Of a DNA stretch of 64,000 nt, positions 1 to 10,729 are shown piece by piece. Made by a program: the position numbers and the translations under genes. A model generated the notes under the pieces. It did no database searches, was not told the origin of the DNA, and saw nothing but the letters and a program-made list of their open reading frames with translations. This DNA comes from Pseudisothecium myosuroides (Eukaryota > Streptophyta > Bryopsida > Hypnales > Lembophyllaceae), in assembly GCA_951799445.1 (NCBI GenBank), contig OX637288.1, positions 25,523,288 to 25,587,287 of the forward strand. Reading direction: 5' to 3'. The number at the start of each line of letters is the position of its first letter. Within the stretch, counting starts at the first letter, position 1.

Positions 1-1061
1 TCTACTTAAAATACAAAAAAAATTCAAAAATATTGTCAATGATCAACAATTTAGAAAAATGAATTTGCAACTATGGAATGGTGATTTTTTAATTTTAAAA
101 TGACACAGTAAAATATATGCACCATAGTATTCTATTCTATGGTATAAACATATGGAGTGATTTTCAAATTTTTTGAGCATGTATTGCATTTCATATGAAT
201 TTTTCACTCTTCATTTAGAAATTCACAATAGTTTCAAAAAAAATCCAAAAATATGTGAAATTTTACAACCAACAAAAGATATGCACTGATGCACTTACAT
301 CTCCAAAAAAATAAATACAAAAATCATAGTCATAGGTATTTGCTAAATGAAGTTTTAAAAAATAATTATAAGCTCAACATCAAGGATTATACGTCTATAG
401 CAAAGTTTTATTAGGCATAAATGCCTGAAAGCACCAAAAATAATTGAAGAGCACCAAGTCTTGAAGAAAAAATTAAAGAAAAATTAGATGATGATGCCAC
501 TAACAATGCATTTTGATCATTTAATTATATCTTGTAGCCAACTATAGTATGTACATCCATAATTAATATTGTCTAAAATGCAACACCTACATTTGAATCC
601 AAAAGCGTCACTTTTTTCTAGATATAGATACTGCAAGATGTACACATACCAAACATGAGAGTCTAAGAGAGCACACTATTGGTTTTAGGTATGCCTACAT
701 ATTGTACATTGAAAATCCATAACTTATTTATATGGTGTCTAAATAATGCATGCTAAAGTGCATTGGAATCCTCTTTTACTTGCCAATGAGATTTAATAAA
801 AATAATTTAAGTTCAATAATGGTAATTGTGCTCATCAATAATTAGTAACAATTATAAGTGAGCACATTTTATATATTAGATATGTTAGTATAGTACTATC
901 TTTTGCTATTGCACAATGTGGGACTAGTAGGAACCAATGCTAGATAAACAAAGTCTTAGGACTACTTCATTCTACATCCCAAGTCCCATTAAATTCTCAA
1001 AATTTAATTCATGCAAAGCTAAGAATTAGAAATTGGGCCTTTACACTACGTCCAGAAGTCC
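1..1061. other. AT-rich non-coding DNA
   Basis: No frame, splice pattern or clear repeat boundary seen. Homopolymer A/T runs dominate. Confidence 0.6.
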
Positions 1062-1131
1062 GTAGTCTCACATCACTTCAAGCATTTAAAGTAAAGAAAA
1101 CAAACTTCCAAGCAATGTGATGTGAGACTAC
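1062..1131. repeat. 70-bp hairpin with a copied family A fragment
   Basis: GTAGTCTCACATCAC (1062-1076) pairs exactly with GTGATGTGAGACTAC (1117-1131). Its interior at 1082-1104 is identical over 23 nt to 1148-1170 in the neighbouring family A copy. Confidence 0.65.
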
Positions 1132-1142
1132 CATATGTAAGA

Positions 1143-1862
1143 TATTTGCATTTAAAGTAAAGAAAACAAATTTTTTTATACTTTGCTCGGCTAGATTTTT
1201 TGACTTTAAATCTTCTTGACTAAAATTTTTTGCACTGCTAATTTTGATATTCTAATTTTTTATGTTGAAGAATCTAGGAAAAAAATTCCACAAAATAATA
1301 CTTAATTTTCACTCATTAAAAATTTATTAAATAGAAATATGTTCAAGATTGAAGGGAAAGGTAAACCATTAATAGCTCTAAGATGGAATTGAAACACAAT
1401 AATTCCAACAATGAGATTGTTCTAGCAAACAAACTTAACCTTCTTTAACAATTTATTTTTAAAAATTGCATTCAAAAATGAATTCTACAAGTTAATTTTT
1501 TAAGAAGATGCTTAGATTGCTTGAAAAACAAGATTGTCTATAATTTTTTCATCACTAGTCCAAATAGAATGAATCAAAGCTTTAAATGTAAACAAAATTA
1601 TAATCTTTGTGAAAAAAATTAAAAATTAAAAAAATTCAAATTTATGTGATTTTTTGGGGGTTGTCCCTTGAGCTATTTTTTGGACTTAGGGTGGCATAAC
1701 TTTTGCTCCCGAGCACCAATTAAAATAATATTATATTCCCAAAAAGCCAATCTAGTTTCTTATCTTCAAAAAAAAATTCAAATAATCATGTCAAAAATTG
1801 AGATCACACAAGCCTATCTAAAATCCCAAAAGTCTTCCATGGGGATTTTGGGACTTTAGGGA
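1143..1862 (-). mobile_element. TTAA MITE family A copy 0, minus strand, 3'-truncated
   Basis: Read on the minus strand from TTAATCCCTAAAGTCCC (TTAA at 1863-1866) it follows family A: the GGGAATATAAT block, the ATTGGTGCTCGGGAGCAAAAG block, the AACAATCTCATTG block, and finally the ACTTTAAATGC block. It then stops, so about the last 200 bp of the family are missing. The copy is diverged. Confidence 0.65.
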
Positions 1863-2168
1863 TTAATGACTGTATAATATCATATATGAGACAATTTGGA
1901 ACTTAGAATTGGGACTTTGGCCTTGTCACTATGAAATTCCAAATCTTACCATTGCTATTTTTTACTCACCTTCTACAATCCAAGGAAGTTGGAATTTGGT
2001 CTTGAACTAGGACATAGAAATTGGGACTTGGAACATAATGTGAAGGGGCCTTTAAGATGTGTGATTGCAGAAGTCAACTAAAATGACTATCAAGCTATTT
2101 TTTTATTGTTTTTTACAATCCATTGTTTTTGTAGACATAAAAATAATTAAAAGACTAAGGTCGCTTAA

Positions 2169-2821
2169 CCTCTAAAAGATGTAGGCACATTTTAGACAAA
2201 AATTGTCAAAAATTGCCACATTTTGGAATAATGAAAAGAAATTGAAATAAAATAAATATTGAATTTAGTTATACAAGTCTATATTAGAGTATAATGGAAA
2301 TTTGTAGAATTTTTTTCAAAAATTGACAACACAAATTGAAAAATTATAACACTTGAAGTTAGAAGAAAACTTAATGTTTTTTTTATCTTGCTTGATAGGG
2401 TTTACAGACTTTAATTTCTTGTAAAGTAAGATTTTTGCATTATTCATGGTGGGTTTTGTTTTTTACAATTGCATCCTATATCATATTAGTTACATACTTG
2501 TCACATTGCACATGTTGTCCAAAATTGCTTGAATTGCCCCAAAAGTTCAAGGTACCTAGTACCTTTTGATTCGGGTACTCAATTGGAAAAATAATTACAT
2601 TCCCATCAAGGAGATATATATTTATAAGGGATCAAAATTTTGTGATCATCCAATTAAAATTGACTTTGTGTGCAACTACCCAAGATTTTTTGTGTATGCA
2701 CTAGTAGAAAACCAAGCCCGATCTGTTGTTTTGGTCGCGTTGATCATCAACAGAACCAAAACAACAGATTGGGCTCGGTTTTCTACTAGTGATGTTGAAT
2801 GGCCACTTGGTCCTTTAGGGG
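2169..2821 (-). mobile_element. Probable TTAA MITE, diverged, carrying a CACTA mini-element
   Basis: The left end CCTCTAAAAGATG follows TTAA at 2165-2168. The right end GGTCCTTTAGGGG precedes TTAA at 2822-2825. The right third, read on the minus strand, weakly resembles the family A start (GGGAATGTAATTATTTTTCC). Orientation follows from that. Confidence 0.5.
2699..2791. mobile_element. 93-bp CACTA-type mini-element
   Basis: An almost perfect palindrome: CACTAGTAGAAAACC at the left and GGTTTTCTACTAGTG at the right, with pairing continuing to a short GATC-centred loop. The 3-bp target ATG flanks it at 2696-2698 and 2792-2794. CACTA ends with a 3-bp target duplication are the signature of the CACTA (CMC/EnSpm) superfamily. 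Confidence 0.85.
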
Positions 2822-2825
2822 TTAA

Positions 2826-5262
2826 TTAGATCACAATTTTTCTTGTGGTCTTTTGTGATGGGCACATAACATTTTTAACCAACCTTTGGGGGATTCCTTT
2901 TGCTCCCTCAGGCATGGCAACTTCCCAGCCAGTCAATGATTCTCTGCAACTTTCCAATCAACCAATGACACTAGCCTACAACTCCAACTTTCAAGCCAGC
3001 CCATGAGTCTTTCCTAATATTATAATTGAATTCCTGCCCAAGCATCCACGAATACCCTAAGAAGAATTGGTTTAGACCAATTAACAATGTTATGACAAAG
3101 TGGTACAAATTGTCATTTTTCCAAAAATGAAAGGCAAAAAATAGTTCAAAGTGACATTTTGGAAGTACTTACAGTAAAAAGTTGTCAAAGGTAGCATAAT
3201 TGTCAAAGGGTGCATAAATAGTAAGAGTGAGGTCACATTAAAGTGATCAAGTGTTGCTTGAATCGGTGTGTTGTTTTGAAGCTGATGCACTTAATAGAGG
3301 TTGCATCCACCGATCCTCTCAACGTTGATTTGGGATCGACTTAGATCATTCTTCATGTGCTATTCAGATCGATGTTCACATTTTTAAATCCTTTGCCAGC
3401 ACATTTAGAAATTTTGAATTGATTTGCATTGAGCTGTGCACTAAAATGAAATCGGACTGCACATTCCGAATTGGTGTTTGCAATCTGGATCGACATTGTC
3501 ACCAATTTGAATCGAGGTGTTGGTTTGGATATCACTGATTCATGTTGTAAGTTCATTGCAAGTCCGTTCTTCTTTCCAAAGTTGATTCAGGGTTTAATTA
3601 GTGTTGTATCGGCATCCAATGCACAAAGCATGTAAACCTGTGGCATTTTTTCTTTCTTGCACATTGAGAATCTTATATTCAAGAGAAATGTTTTAATTCT
3701 TTGCTTGCAACTTTGGGTAAATATGATAAAATTGGAAGCAAAAAATTTAGAGAAAGAAATGAAGTAAAAACTTTAAAAGAAAAGCAAGAAATGAAGAAAT
3801 AACTCTTGATCCTATTGCTTACGACTACAAATAACCTTTGAAATCTGTTGCAATAATTAGTTTATCACAAACTTAACTAAGTGTGTGAAGTGCCAAGACC
3901 TGGGTAAGAAGGTATGTTGGTAATCAAAGAAGTCAATCTAAGTAAGGACTTTAATGAATTTTTTTGAAAGATAACTTTGACATTATTGCATTTCAAATCA
4001 TTTATCAAAGCTAGAGTTTTTTTTCCTATCGATTTAAATATTTATAAATTAACCTCTTTATGGATAATCTTTTTCTTTTAATATTTTAAAGAAACATTTG
4101 TACATGTTTATAGGACATGTAGACTACTCTTTTAAATTTCAAATGCATTTTTTGTAGGAAAAAATAAAATTGATAGAGAATTAATCCCTAAAGGACCACC
4201 TAGGTCATTGCAAGAAACACTTGTCTTGTTTTACATCACAATTTGCATGATGATTTCTTTTTTGGTAATAACTTTTGCGTTTTGGCTCCAAATGACTCAA
4301 GATTCATAGGTAAGGTACTCATGACTATTATACAACTTGTCTAATTTTTTTTGCAATTCACAAAAATGTTTTACTATCCAAAAATAGTCCCTAATTTTAG
4401 GTCACACTTGCCAATTAGGGGGTGGGGGATTAAGTACTTTTTAGTATCCAAAAATAAATTTAGGACTAAAACTTAGAGAAGATGGTCTTCTAATGAATTT
4501 GTAGCTATTATTTGAAGGAATTCTAAAAATAGTTGATTGTATGTGGTGTGGAAGTCCACGAAGTGAGTTTTTTTTGGCTTGCGTTTTGAAAGACTATATT
4601 ATTTTGGTATTTTTTTGGTGAATGCCCATCTGCACAGAATTTTTACAAATGGACAATTTTCATTTTTTTTCATTTTTTTTTCATTTCAATAATTATTAAA
4701 ACATCAAAGTATCTATTTTCTTGAAATTTGGCACTTTTCTAGTCTTCCTATTTAGAGAATTTTTCTATGCTTTTCCGTCAGTCGTTACCTTCATCTTAAA
4801 GGTATATATGTTGGCCATATTTTTAAAAAAAATTAAATAGTTTTTAAAATTTTAAAGCACTCCAAACTAAAATCATGTGTACTATTAAAAATGCAATATC
4901 ATTAGAAGGTATTTCTTGCAGGCGCCTACATAACATTTTTTGGCAACATAAAGTTTTCAGTCATCCATTTGCAAATGGAACTTTCAATTTAGAAAAAATC
5001 ACTTCTTTAAGAAATAAAAATTTGAAATTGGTATTCTAGATTTTTATATATGTATGCATTTCCAGTTTATTTCTTCAACATAATATAGAAATTGCAAGTT
5101 GTAGGATCTATACATTTTCGGGAAATAAAAAGTTTGAAAGATGAAATCTAACCATTTGGGAAGAGTTGAAAATACTTCTTTTTGAAATCCAAGCATTATG
5201 ATCTTGCAATTGGTAAGATTTCTTATTCTAAAATTTTAGGAGGATGTACTCTAATAAGTTAA
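2826..5262. other. Non-coding DNA with a possible lone TTAA element end
   Basis: TTAATCCCTAAAGGACC at about 4173 looks like the left end of a TTAA element, but no matching right end was found. Two short direct repeats of TATCCAAAAATA occur near 4375 and 4445. No gene recognised. Confidence 0.5.
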
Positions 5263-5266
5263 TTAA

Positions 5267-6197
5267 CCCCTAAAAGCCCGTTGTCCCTTTGGGGGACAAA
5301 TGCGTTTTCGGGCAGGTACCTACGGGCTGAAATTGTGTTCTGATTTTTTGAATTTTTTTTTGAGATATGAAACTGATAAGCTTTGTGGGAATATAATTTT
5401 TTTCTCAATCGGTGCCCAGGAAAAAAAGTTATGACCAAATAAGCTCAAAACAGGGGATGGGGGGCAGCCCGGGCAGCAAAAAAAAATGGACAAAAATTTG
5501 AATTTTTTTTTTAATATTTTTTTTCTCATAGATTATATTTTTGTCTATCTAGAAAGCTTTTATTCATTTCATTTGGATATGTTATGAGAAAGTTATGGAC
5601 ATTCTTGTTTTTCGGGCAGTTTGAGCATCTTCTTGAAAAAAATAACTTGTAGGACTCATTTCTGAATGCAATTTTTCAAATTTTTCAATTTTTTTTTTTT
5701 GGCATGGTTTAGTTTACTTGCTAAAACAATCTCACCATTGGGATTAGTGCATTCTAATTGCATCTAAGAGATATTAATATTTTAGATTTTCCTTCTATCT
5801 CATACCTACTTCTACTTAACAATTTTTTTAAGGATGAAAATTAAGTTTTTTTTAGTTTCTTTTTTTTTCCTAAACTCTCAACTCAATTCTCCACTATAAA
5901 GATTTAAAGCTCAAAATGCTGTAGTGCAGAAATTTTAAGTTAAAAATGTTTAAAGACAAAAATCTGGTCCCGCAATGTGCTGAAAAACTTGTTTTTTCCA
6001 CTTTAAACGCAGATATCTTGCAATATGTGCGGTCAAAAATTCTGAAATTTTTTCCACGCATTCTCATACCAATTAGGTGTAAGATCCTATGGTTAGATGT
6101 GAAAAAAAAATAGTTTTAATTTTTTTTAACTTTTTGCTATAGAAATGGCAGTTTTCAGTGTTTTTTTGGCAGAAAAAAGACCTTGGGCCTTTAGGGG
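5267..6197 (+). mobile_element. TTAA-flanked MITE, family A, full-length copy 1 (931 bp)
   Basis: Begins CCCCTAAAAGCCCG and ends GGCCTTTAGGGG, with TTAA directly outside each end (5263-5266 and 6198-6201). The interior is AT-rich and has no coding potential. It is collinear with the copy at 20529-21458 along its whole length. TTAA targets with CCCT...AGGG ends are typical of piggyBac-superfamily DNA transposons. No transposase is present in the window, so mobilisation in trans is inferred. Confidence 0.85.
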
Positions 6198-6201
6198 TTA
6201 A

Positions 6202-6949
6202 AGGATCCTAAGTTGGATTTATTATAAAATATTTGTGAAGCAAAGTCTTCAAAATCTATACCATACAAATGTTAATTCTAAAGTCCTTTTAGGAACTCTT
6301 GAAGGTTTTGGTAAAGTATCTATGATCTTAAAATTTGATAAAAATTTTAATTCATTTTTCAAGATAGAAAAATTGATTTATTTTTTGAAAATATAATTTT
6401 TATTTCAATTGGTGACTGGAAACAAAAGTTATGCCACTATAAGCCCAAAATTGGTAAGGGCGGGCAAGAACAACAACAAAAATTGAAAGAATGAAAATCA
6501 TTAGGGGGGTTCTTTGAATTTCTTCCCCCCTGAATCTCAACTCAATTCTTAATTATATAAAAAAATTATATTTTCACTTTTTAGTGCACAAATTTTTAGT
6601 AAAAAGGATTAAATGCCTTAGAATTTAGTTAGGCTAGGAGCAAAAAAAATAGTTTTCATTACTTTAAATGCTTATATCTTTTGATCAATATGGTTAAAGT
6701 TTCTGAATTTTTTTTTAAACATGCTCATACCAATCCAACGCAAATGTTTTCAATTTTTGTTGTTTACATCGTAAATAGCAGTTTTGAATGGTTTTGAATG
6801 AAAAAAATGGCCTAAGGACTTTAGGAATTAAAGAACTAACATAAGAATCTTCAACAAGATTGATGGATGAAAAAAAATGCATTTTTATGTACTTGGGATG
6901 CATTTTCATTCATACATTGTTTGAAATTTGAACGTCTAGTCCTTAAGAA
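6202..6949 (+). mobile_element. TTAA MITE family B copy carrying a nested, shortened family A copy
   Basis: From about 6217 the sequence matches family B (AAATCTATACCATACAAATG). It is interrupted at about 6270 by TTAA and a family A-like element to about 6831. It then resumes with AAGAACTAACATAAGAATC and runs to CCTTAAGAA and a final TTAA near 6950. The family B element at 58.9 kb is uninterrupted here (ATGCTAAAGAAC). The inner element (about 6274-6830) is a degenerate, shortened family A copy with ends TTCTAAAGTCC and GGACTTTAGGAA. The outer 5' end is lost or merged with copy 1. Confidence 0.65.
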
Positions 6950-7301
6950 ATTAAAGAAATACCCAAAATTATACTTTGTAAGTGATGCCATTCACTCCAT
7001 TGATTGTGGACACATCCAAGACTTGTTTCAAGTTGTTTGTTGCTCATGAGATTGGTCTATGAAGCCCAACATTGTACTAGTGTAGCCAATGAATAGGTTT
7101 TTACATCTATCTCTGTACATGTTGAAAAAAATCTCACCCCTTGTACAAGGCTCTTAGAACTAGATGTCATATAACGTCCTCAATATCATTGTGTAGAAAC
7201 TCAAAGCTGACAACAACCTCTCAAAAAGAAAAGAAAAAAAAGAAAGGCAGAGAAAGAAAAAAGAGATACTAGGCGAAAGATAGAATAGGAGAAAGATAGG
7301 A

Positions 7302-7567
7302 CAATTTTTTTTTCATTTATTATAGCAATGCCAAAAGCAATCTTCAATGTAGTAGCTATTTACATCCATATGCAAACACATGAAACCTACACTATATGGA
7401 TGAAAATTTACTTTTTCATCCAAAAGAATGTACATTCATCCAAATTAGAGCGATATGGTTCCAATATTTTACAATTTCATCCATTGTGAAAGTAGGAATA
7501 TCTCGCCAAACTATTCCCTAAAAAAATTCATTGCTTTCAAGTGAAAAATCGCTCAAAAAAACCCCTG
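7302..7567 (-). mobile_element. hAT-like MITE, copy 1 (266 bp)
   Basis: The outer ends read CAATTTTTTTTTCA and (reverse complement) CAGGGGTTTTTTTGAG. An 8-bp direct repeat AGATAGGA flanks it at 7294-7301 and 7568-7575. The flank is a minisatellite, so the repeat alone is weak evidence. Support comes from near-equal length and shared interior phrases (TTTGGATGAATGT, ATGAAAAAAAAA) with the element at 16713-16980. Confidence 0.7.
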
Positions 7568-7568
7568 A

Positions 7569-7643
7569 GATAGGAGAAAGATAGGAGAAAGACAGGAGAA
7601 AGACAGGAGAAAGACAGGAGAAAGATAGAAGAAAGATAGTTAT
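7569..7643 (+). repeat. 11-bp minisatellite (GA-TA/CA-GGAGAAA)
   Basis: About six copies of GATAGGAGAAA or GACAGGAGAAA. Related units also occur at 7274-7301 on the far side of the hAT-like MITE, which therefore seems to have split the array. Confidence 0.85.
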
Positions 7644-7939
7644 AGAGACAGAGAGATGGCGAAAGAAAAAGAGAGAAGCGGAAAGAAGGGCTCCACCTGT
7701 CTCGCACAAAAACCCACGTGCTGCACTGTTTCCCTGACGACAAACCCTCCCAGAAGATCGGATTCCCTGTGCCTAACGCGTATCCAGCGACGAATTTCTG
7801 CAAGCTTGCTCCAGTGCTCCTTCTCCAGAACAAAAGTCACTCAACAATTGAACATGTGCGCAAAAAATCTCTTCAACAATCTTAAATTTTCCACGCAAAT
7901 CCTGCCCCAAATTCCTCGGCTCGTGGGTTTTTTCTCAAG
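7644..7939. other. Non-coding, GC-richer stretch before the 352-bp array
   Basis: Overlapping open frames occur on both strands here but are not conserved into the next repeat units. A G-box core CACGTG lies near 7715. No gene recognised. Confidence 0.4.
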
Positions 7940-9290
7940 CGCCTTAAGGCCCCTGTTTCCACAAGCTGTGGAGTCTGGGCTTCGGGACAGGCCTATGTTA
8001 TTAGTAAGTGAGAATTTGAGCATGCAGTTGCAATAGAAACGTGCGGGATTGCAATTGTCCTATTGCCGCGAATCGAAAGAAAACCCATTTTTCTCACAGC
8101 CCACATTTAGAAATTCAGATGCGCGCGCGCTCAGTGTTTTTCTTACTTCATTGTTCGATAGAAACGTGCGAAATTTCTACACCAATCCTGAGAGAAACTA
8201 TCCCTGATATTCCCCTGTCTCATCACAGCATCCTCGTACAATTTTCCCACAGACCACGTTTAGAAATATTTTGAGGTTTTTTTTTTCACGCGCCTCAAGG
8301 CCCCTGTTTCCACAAGCTGTGGAGTCTGGGCTTCGGGACAGGCCTATGTTATTAGTAAGAGAGAATTTGAGCATCCTTTTTCAATAGAAACGTGCGGGAT
8401 TACAATTGTCCTATTGCCGCGAATCGAAAGAAAACCCATTTTTCTCACAGCCCACATTTAGAAATTCAGAAGCGCGCGCGCTCAGTGTTTTTCTTGCTTC
8501 ATTGTTCAATAGAAACGTGCGCAATTTCTACACCAATCTGGAGAGAAACTAGCCCTCATATTCCCCTGTCTCATCACAGCATCCTCGTACGTACAATTTT
8601 CCCACAGACCACGTTTAGAAATATTTTGAGTTTTTTTTTCTTCACGCGCCTCAAGGCCCCTGTTTCCACAAGCTTTGGAATCTGGATGGGTTTCGGGACA
8701 GGCCTATGTTATTAGTAAGAGAGAATTTGAGCATCCTTTTTCAATAGAAACGTGCGGGATTGCAATTGTCCTATTGACGCGAAAGAAAACCATTTTCTCA
8801 CAGTCCACGTTTAGAAATTCCTTGTGCAATTGCAACGGAAGCGCGCGCAGTGTTTTTCTTGCTTCATTAATCAATAGAAACGTGCGCAAATTCTACACCA
8901 ATCCGGAGAGAAACTAGCCCTCATCTTCCCCTGTCTCATCACAGTATCCTGTACAATTTTCGCACAGACCACGTTTAGAAATACCTTGCGCAATTGATTG
9001 CAACGGAAGCAATCGCAGCGTTGCTTTTCTTGCTTCGCTTCTGCAATAGAAACGTGCGCCATTTCGAATTACAACTACACGAGAATTAATGTGTACAGCA
9101 CTCATCGTCCCCTGTCTCCGCATCACCACATCCTCGTACCATTTTCTCGCAGTCCGCGTTTAGAAATTTATTGTTCAATTGCAACAGAAGCAATCGCCTT
9201 GTTTTTCTAACTTCATTTTTCAATAGAAGCGGGCGCAATTTCTGAGTTACAACAACACGAGAGACTACAGCACTCATTATCCCCTGTCTC
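7940..9290 (+). repeat. Tandem array of about 352-bp units with internal sub-repeats
   Basis: GGCCCCTGTTTCCACAAGCT occurs at 7948, 8299 and 8655 (offsets 351 and 356). Within units the phrase ATAGAAACGTGCG recurs about every 125-230 bp, from about 8033 to 9050, with a diverged form near 9224. The last cycle (about 8990-9290) is degenerate. Units carry GCGCGCGC and TCTCATCACAGCATCC blocks. The array lies just upstream of the bHLH pseudogene and does not resemble the region upstream of the intact gene. No coding signal. Confidence 0.85.
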
Positions 9291-10309
9291 ATTGCAACAT
9301 TTCCGTACAAACCCGAAGTTAAGCGTCCCGTCGTTCAATCTCTACTCTACAATCACCTCCTGCGCTCTTGGAGTATCGAAATTGGCAGCTACACAGGCGG
9401 AGGAGCGAGTGCGGTTTGTGGTTTTCGGGATTGCTCGCGAAATAGTTTGCATTTCGTGCCGTGTTTTGCGGTTTTGAGTTTGTTTTGATTCGGGGAGCGG
9501 CTCTGGACTCGTCGAGGCGTGTGCATTGTGGTGCAAGGACGAAGCGTGTTTACTGATTTGGTGATTTAAGGATGGAGTGCAAGTGGGGAGTCTGGATCAA
9601 GCGGCAGATTGGTTGAGGATTGAGTTGCTTTCAGGGAGCGTGTATTTGCGGATTCACTCACAAGTGCGACGACCATAACCGTCGGTGAGTTGGGTTGATT
9701 AAAGTTAAAGGGTGTTTGTGTTTTCCGAATCGCCTGTTGCTTTTGCCGTGGATTATTCTTATAGAGTTTCTGTCTACTGCCACTTTGGCGAAGTTCTCCA
9801 GAGGTTCTGTAATAGAGAATATACCGAACGAAGAGTGTCGAGCGTCAAATGACTTACTCATGTTTTCTTGTTTGGTCACTTTGCTAACATTCTCCAAAAG
9901 TTTCTTTTGTATTAGTGGATACGGGGACTAAGAGTCTTGGTGGTCAAATGACCATAGGATGTTTTTGTCCTATGGATAGAAGTAGTAACAGGATGTCAAG
10001 CATCACTGGTTCTGTGATTTCTGTCATTCTATTGCCTGCTGTTGATCACCAGCTTCGAATTCAACTCTGAAATTTGTTTCACAGCTTGCATTGGGCATGC
10101 AACTTACTTTAGTTTTGAATTGGTTTTTGTTTCAGGAATTTAGCTTGGAAAAGGGGGCGTCACTGGTGCCATCGCAACACCCAAGGTTGGAATCATGAGC
10201 AATGTTGAGCTCCACGTTCAAGTCCTGCCAATTCAGAACAGAAATGGGTAAGAGCTCTCTTCACTCCTCACAGTTCAAGATTTTCACTGGTTCTATTTTC
10301 TATTTTCAG

Positions 10310-10366
10310 GGATGAGTCGGTTCGTCTTGGTGTGGAGTTGAACAGCGTCAGCGACTTTTTTCGAAG
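10310..10366 (+). pseudogene. 57-nt exon-like block kept in the pseudogene but absent from the intact bHLH gene
   Basis: The block sits between a pyrimidine-rich AG acceptor (10308-10309) and a GTATGT donor at 10367. It is 57 nt, a multiple of three. If entered in the phase left by exon 2 of the intact gene it is open, reading GDESVRLGVELNSVSDFFR, and exits in the phase needed by exon 3. At the equivalent place (about 25780) the intact gene keeps only an acceptor and a short unrelated stretch. It may be an ancestral exon lost from the intact gene, or a chance open block. Confidence 0.45.
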
Positions 10367-10377
10367 GTATGTGTTCC

Positions 10378-10430
10378 CAGAATCGCCACCTAAAATATAC
10401 AGAGTGCATTCATTTTAAGTGGCGATTCTG
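10378..10430. repeat. 53-bp hairpin in a pseudogene intron
   Basis: CAGAATCGCCAC followed by TAAAAT pairs with ATTTTA and GTGGCGATTCTG, leaving a short loop. The intact gene lacks it. It may be a very small fold-back insertion. No target duplication is evident. Confidence 0.6.
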
Positions 10431-10729
10431 AGTGCATGTGCCTTACAACTCATTTTTCTCCCTAGATCGACAAGTTCAGACTGTTGTTATGATTTTTAAA
10501 GCTAGAATTTACATGTCGACGCACTCAGCTGGGGCCTTTAGCGCAGAAACTCACCAGATAATTAAAATGAGCTCTGTTTTCTTGGACACCGAAGTGCTGC
10601 TAGTCCAGAGTTTATTTTGGTTAGACGAGGTCAGCCTTTGGGCCTGCTTGCTAAGAGTAAGTTGGAAGGTTTATAGGAGCCAGAGCTGGTGCTTGAAAAT
10701 CTCTAGTTTTTGAAAATCTAGCAAACCCA

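Noticed and set aside
5320..5529. Minus-strand open frame of 69 codons, with a near-identical one at 20582-20794
   Set aside because: Both lie inside family A MITE copies. The similarity comes from shared repeat sequence. The predicted peptides are Lys/Phe-rich products of A/T runs.
7656..8917. Several open frames of 60-126 codons with similar peptides
   Set aside because: They follow the 352-bp tandem units and change frame between units, so they are repeat by-products.
7940..9290. CRISPR-like array
   Set aside because: Units are long, adjacent and diverged, with no short repeat and spacer pattern, and the genome is eukaryotic.
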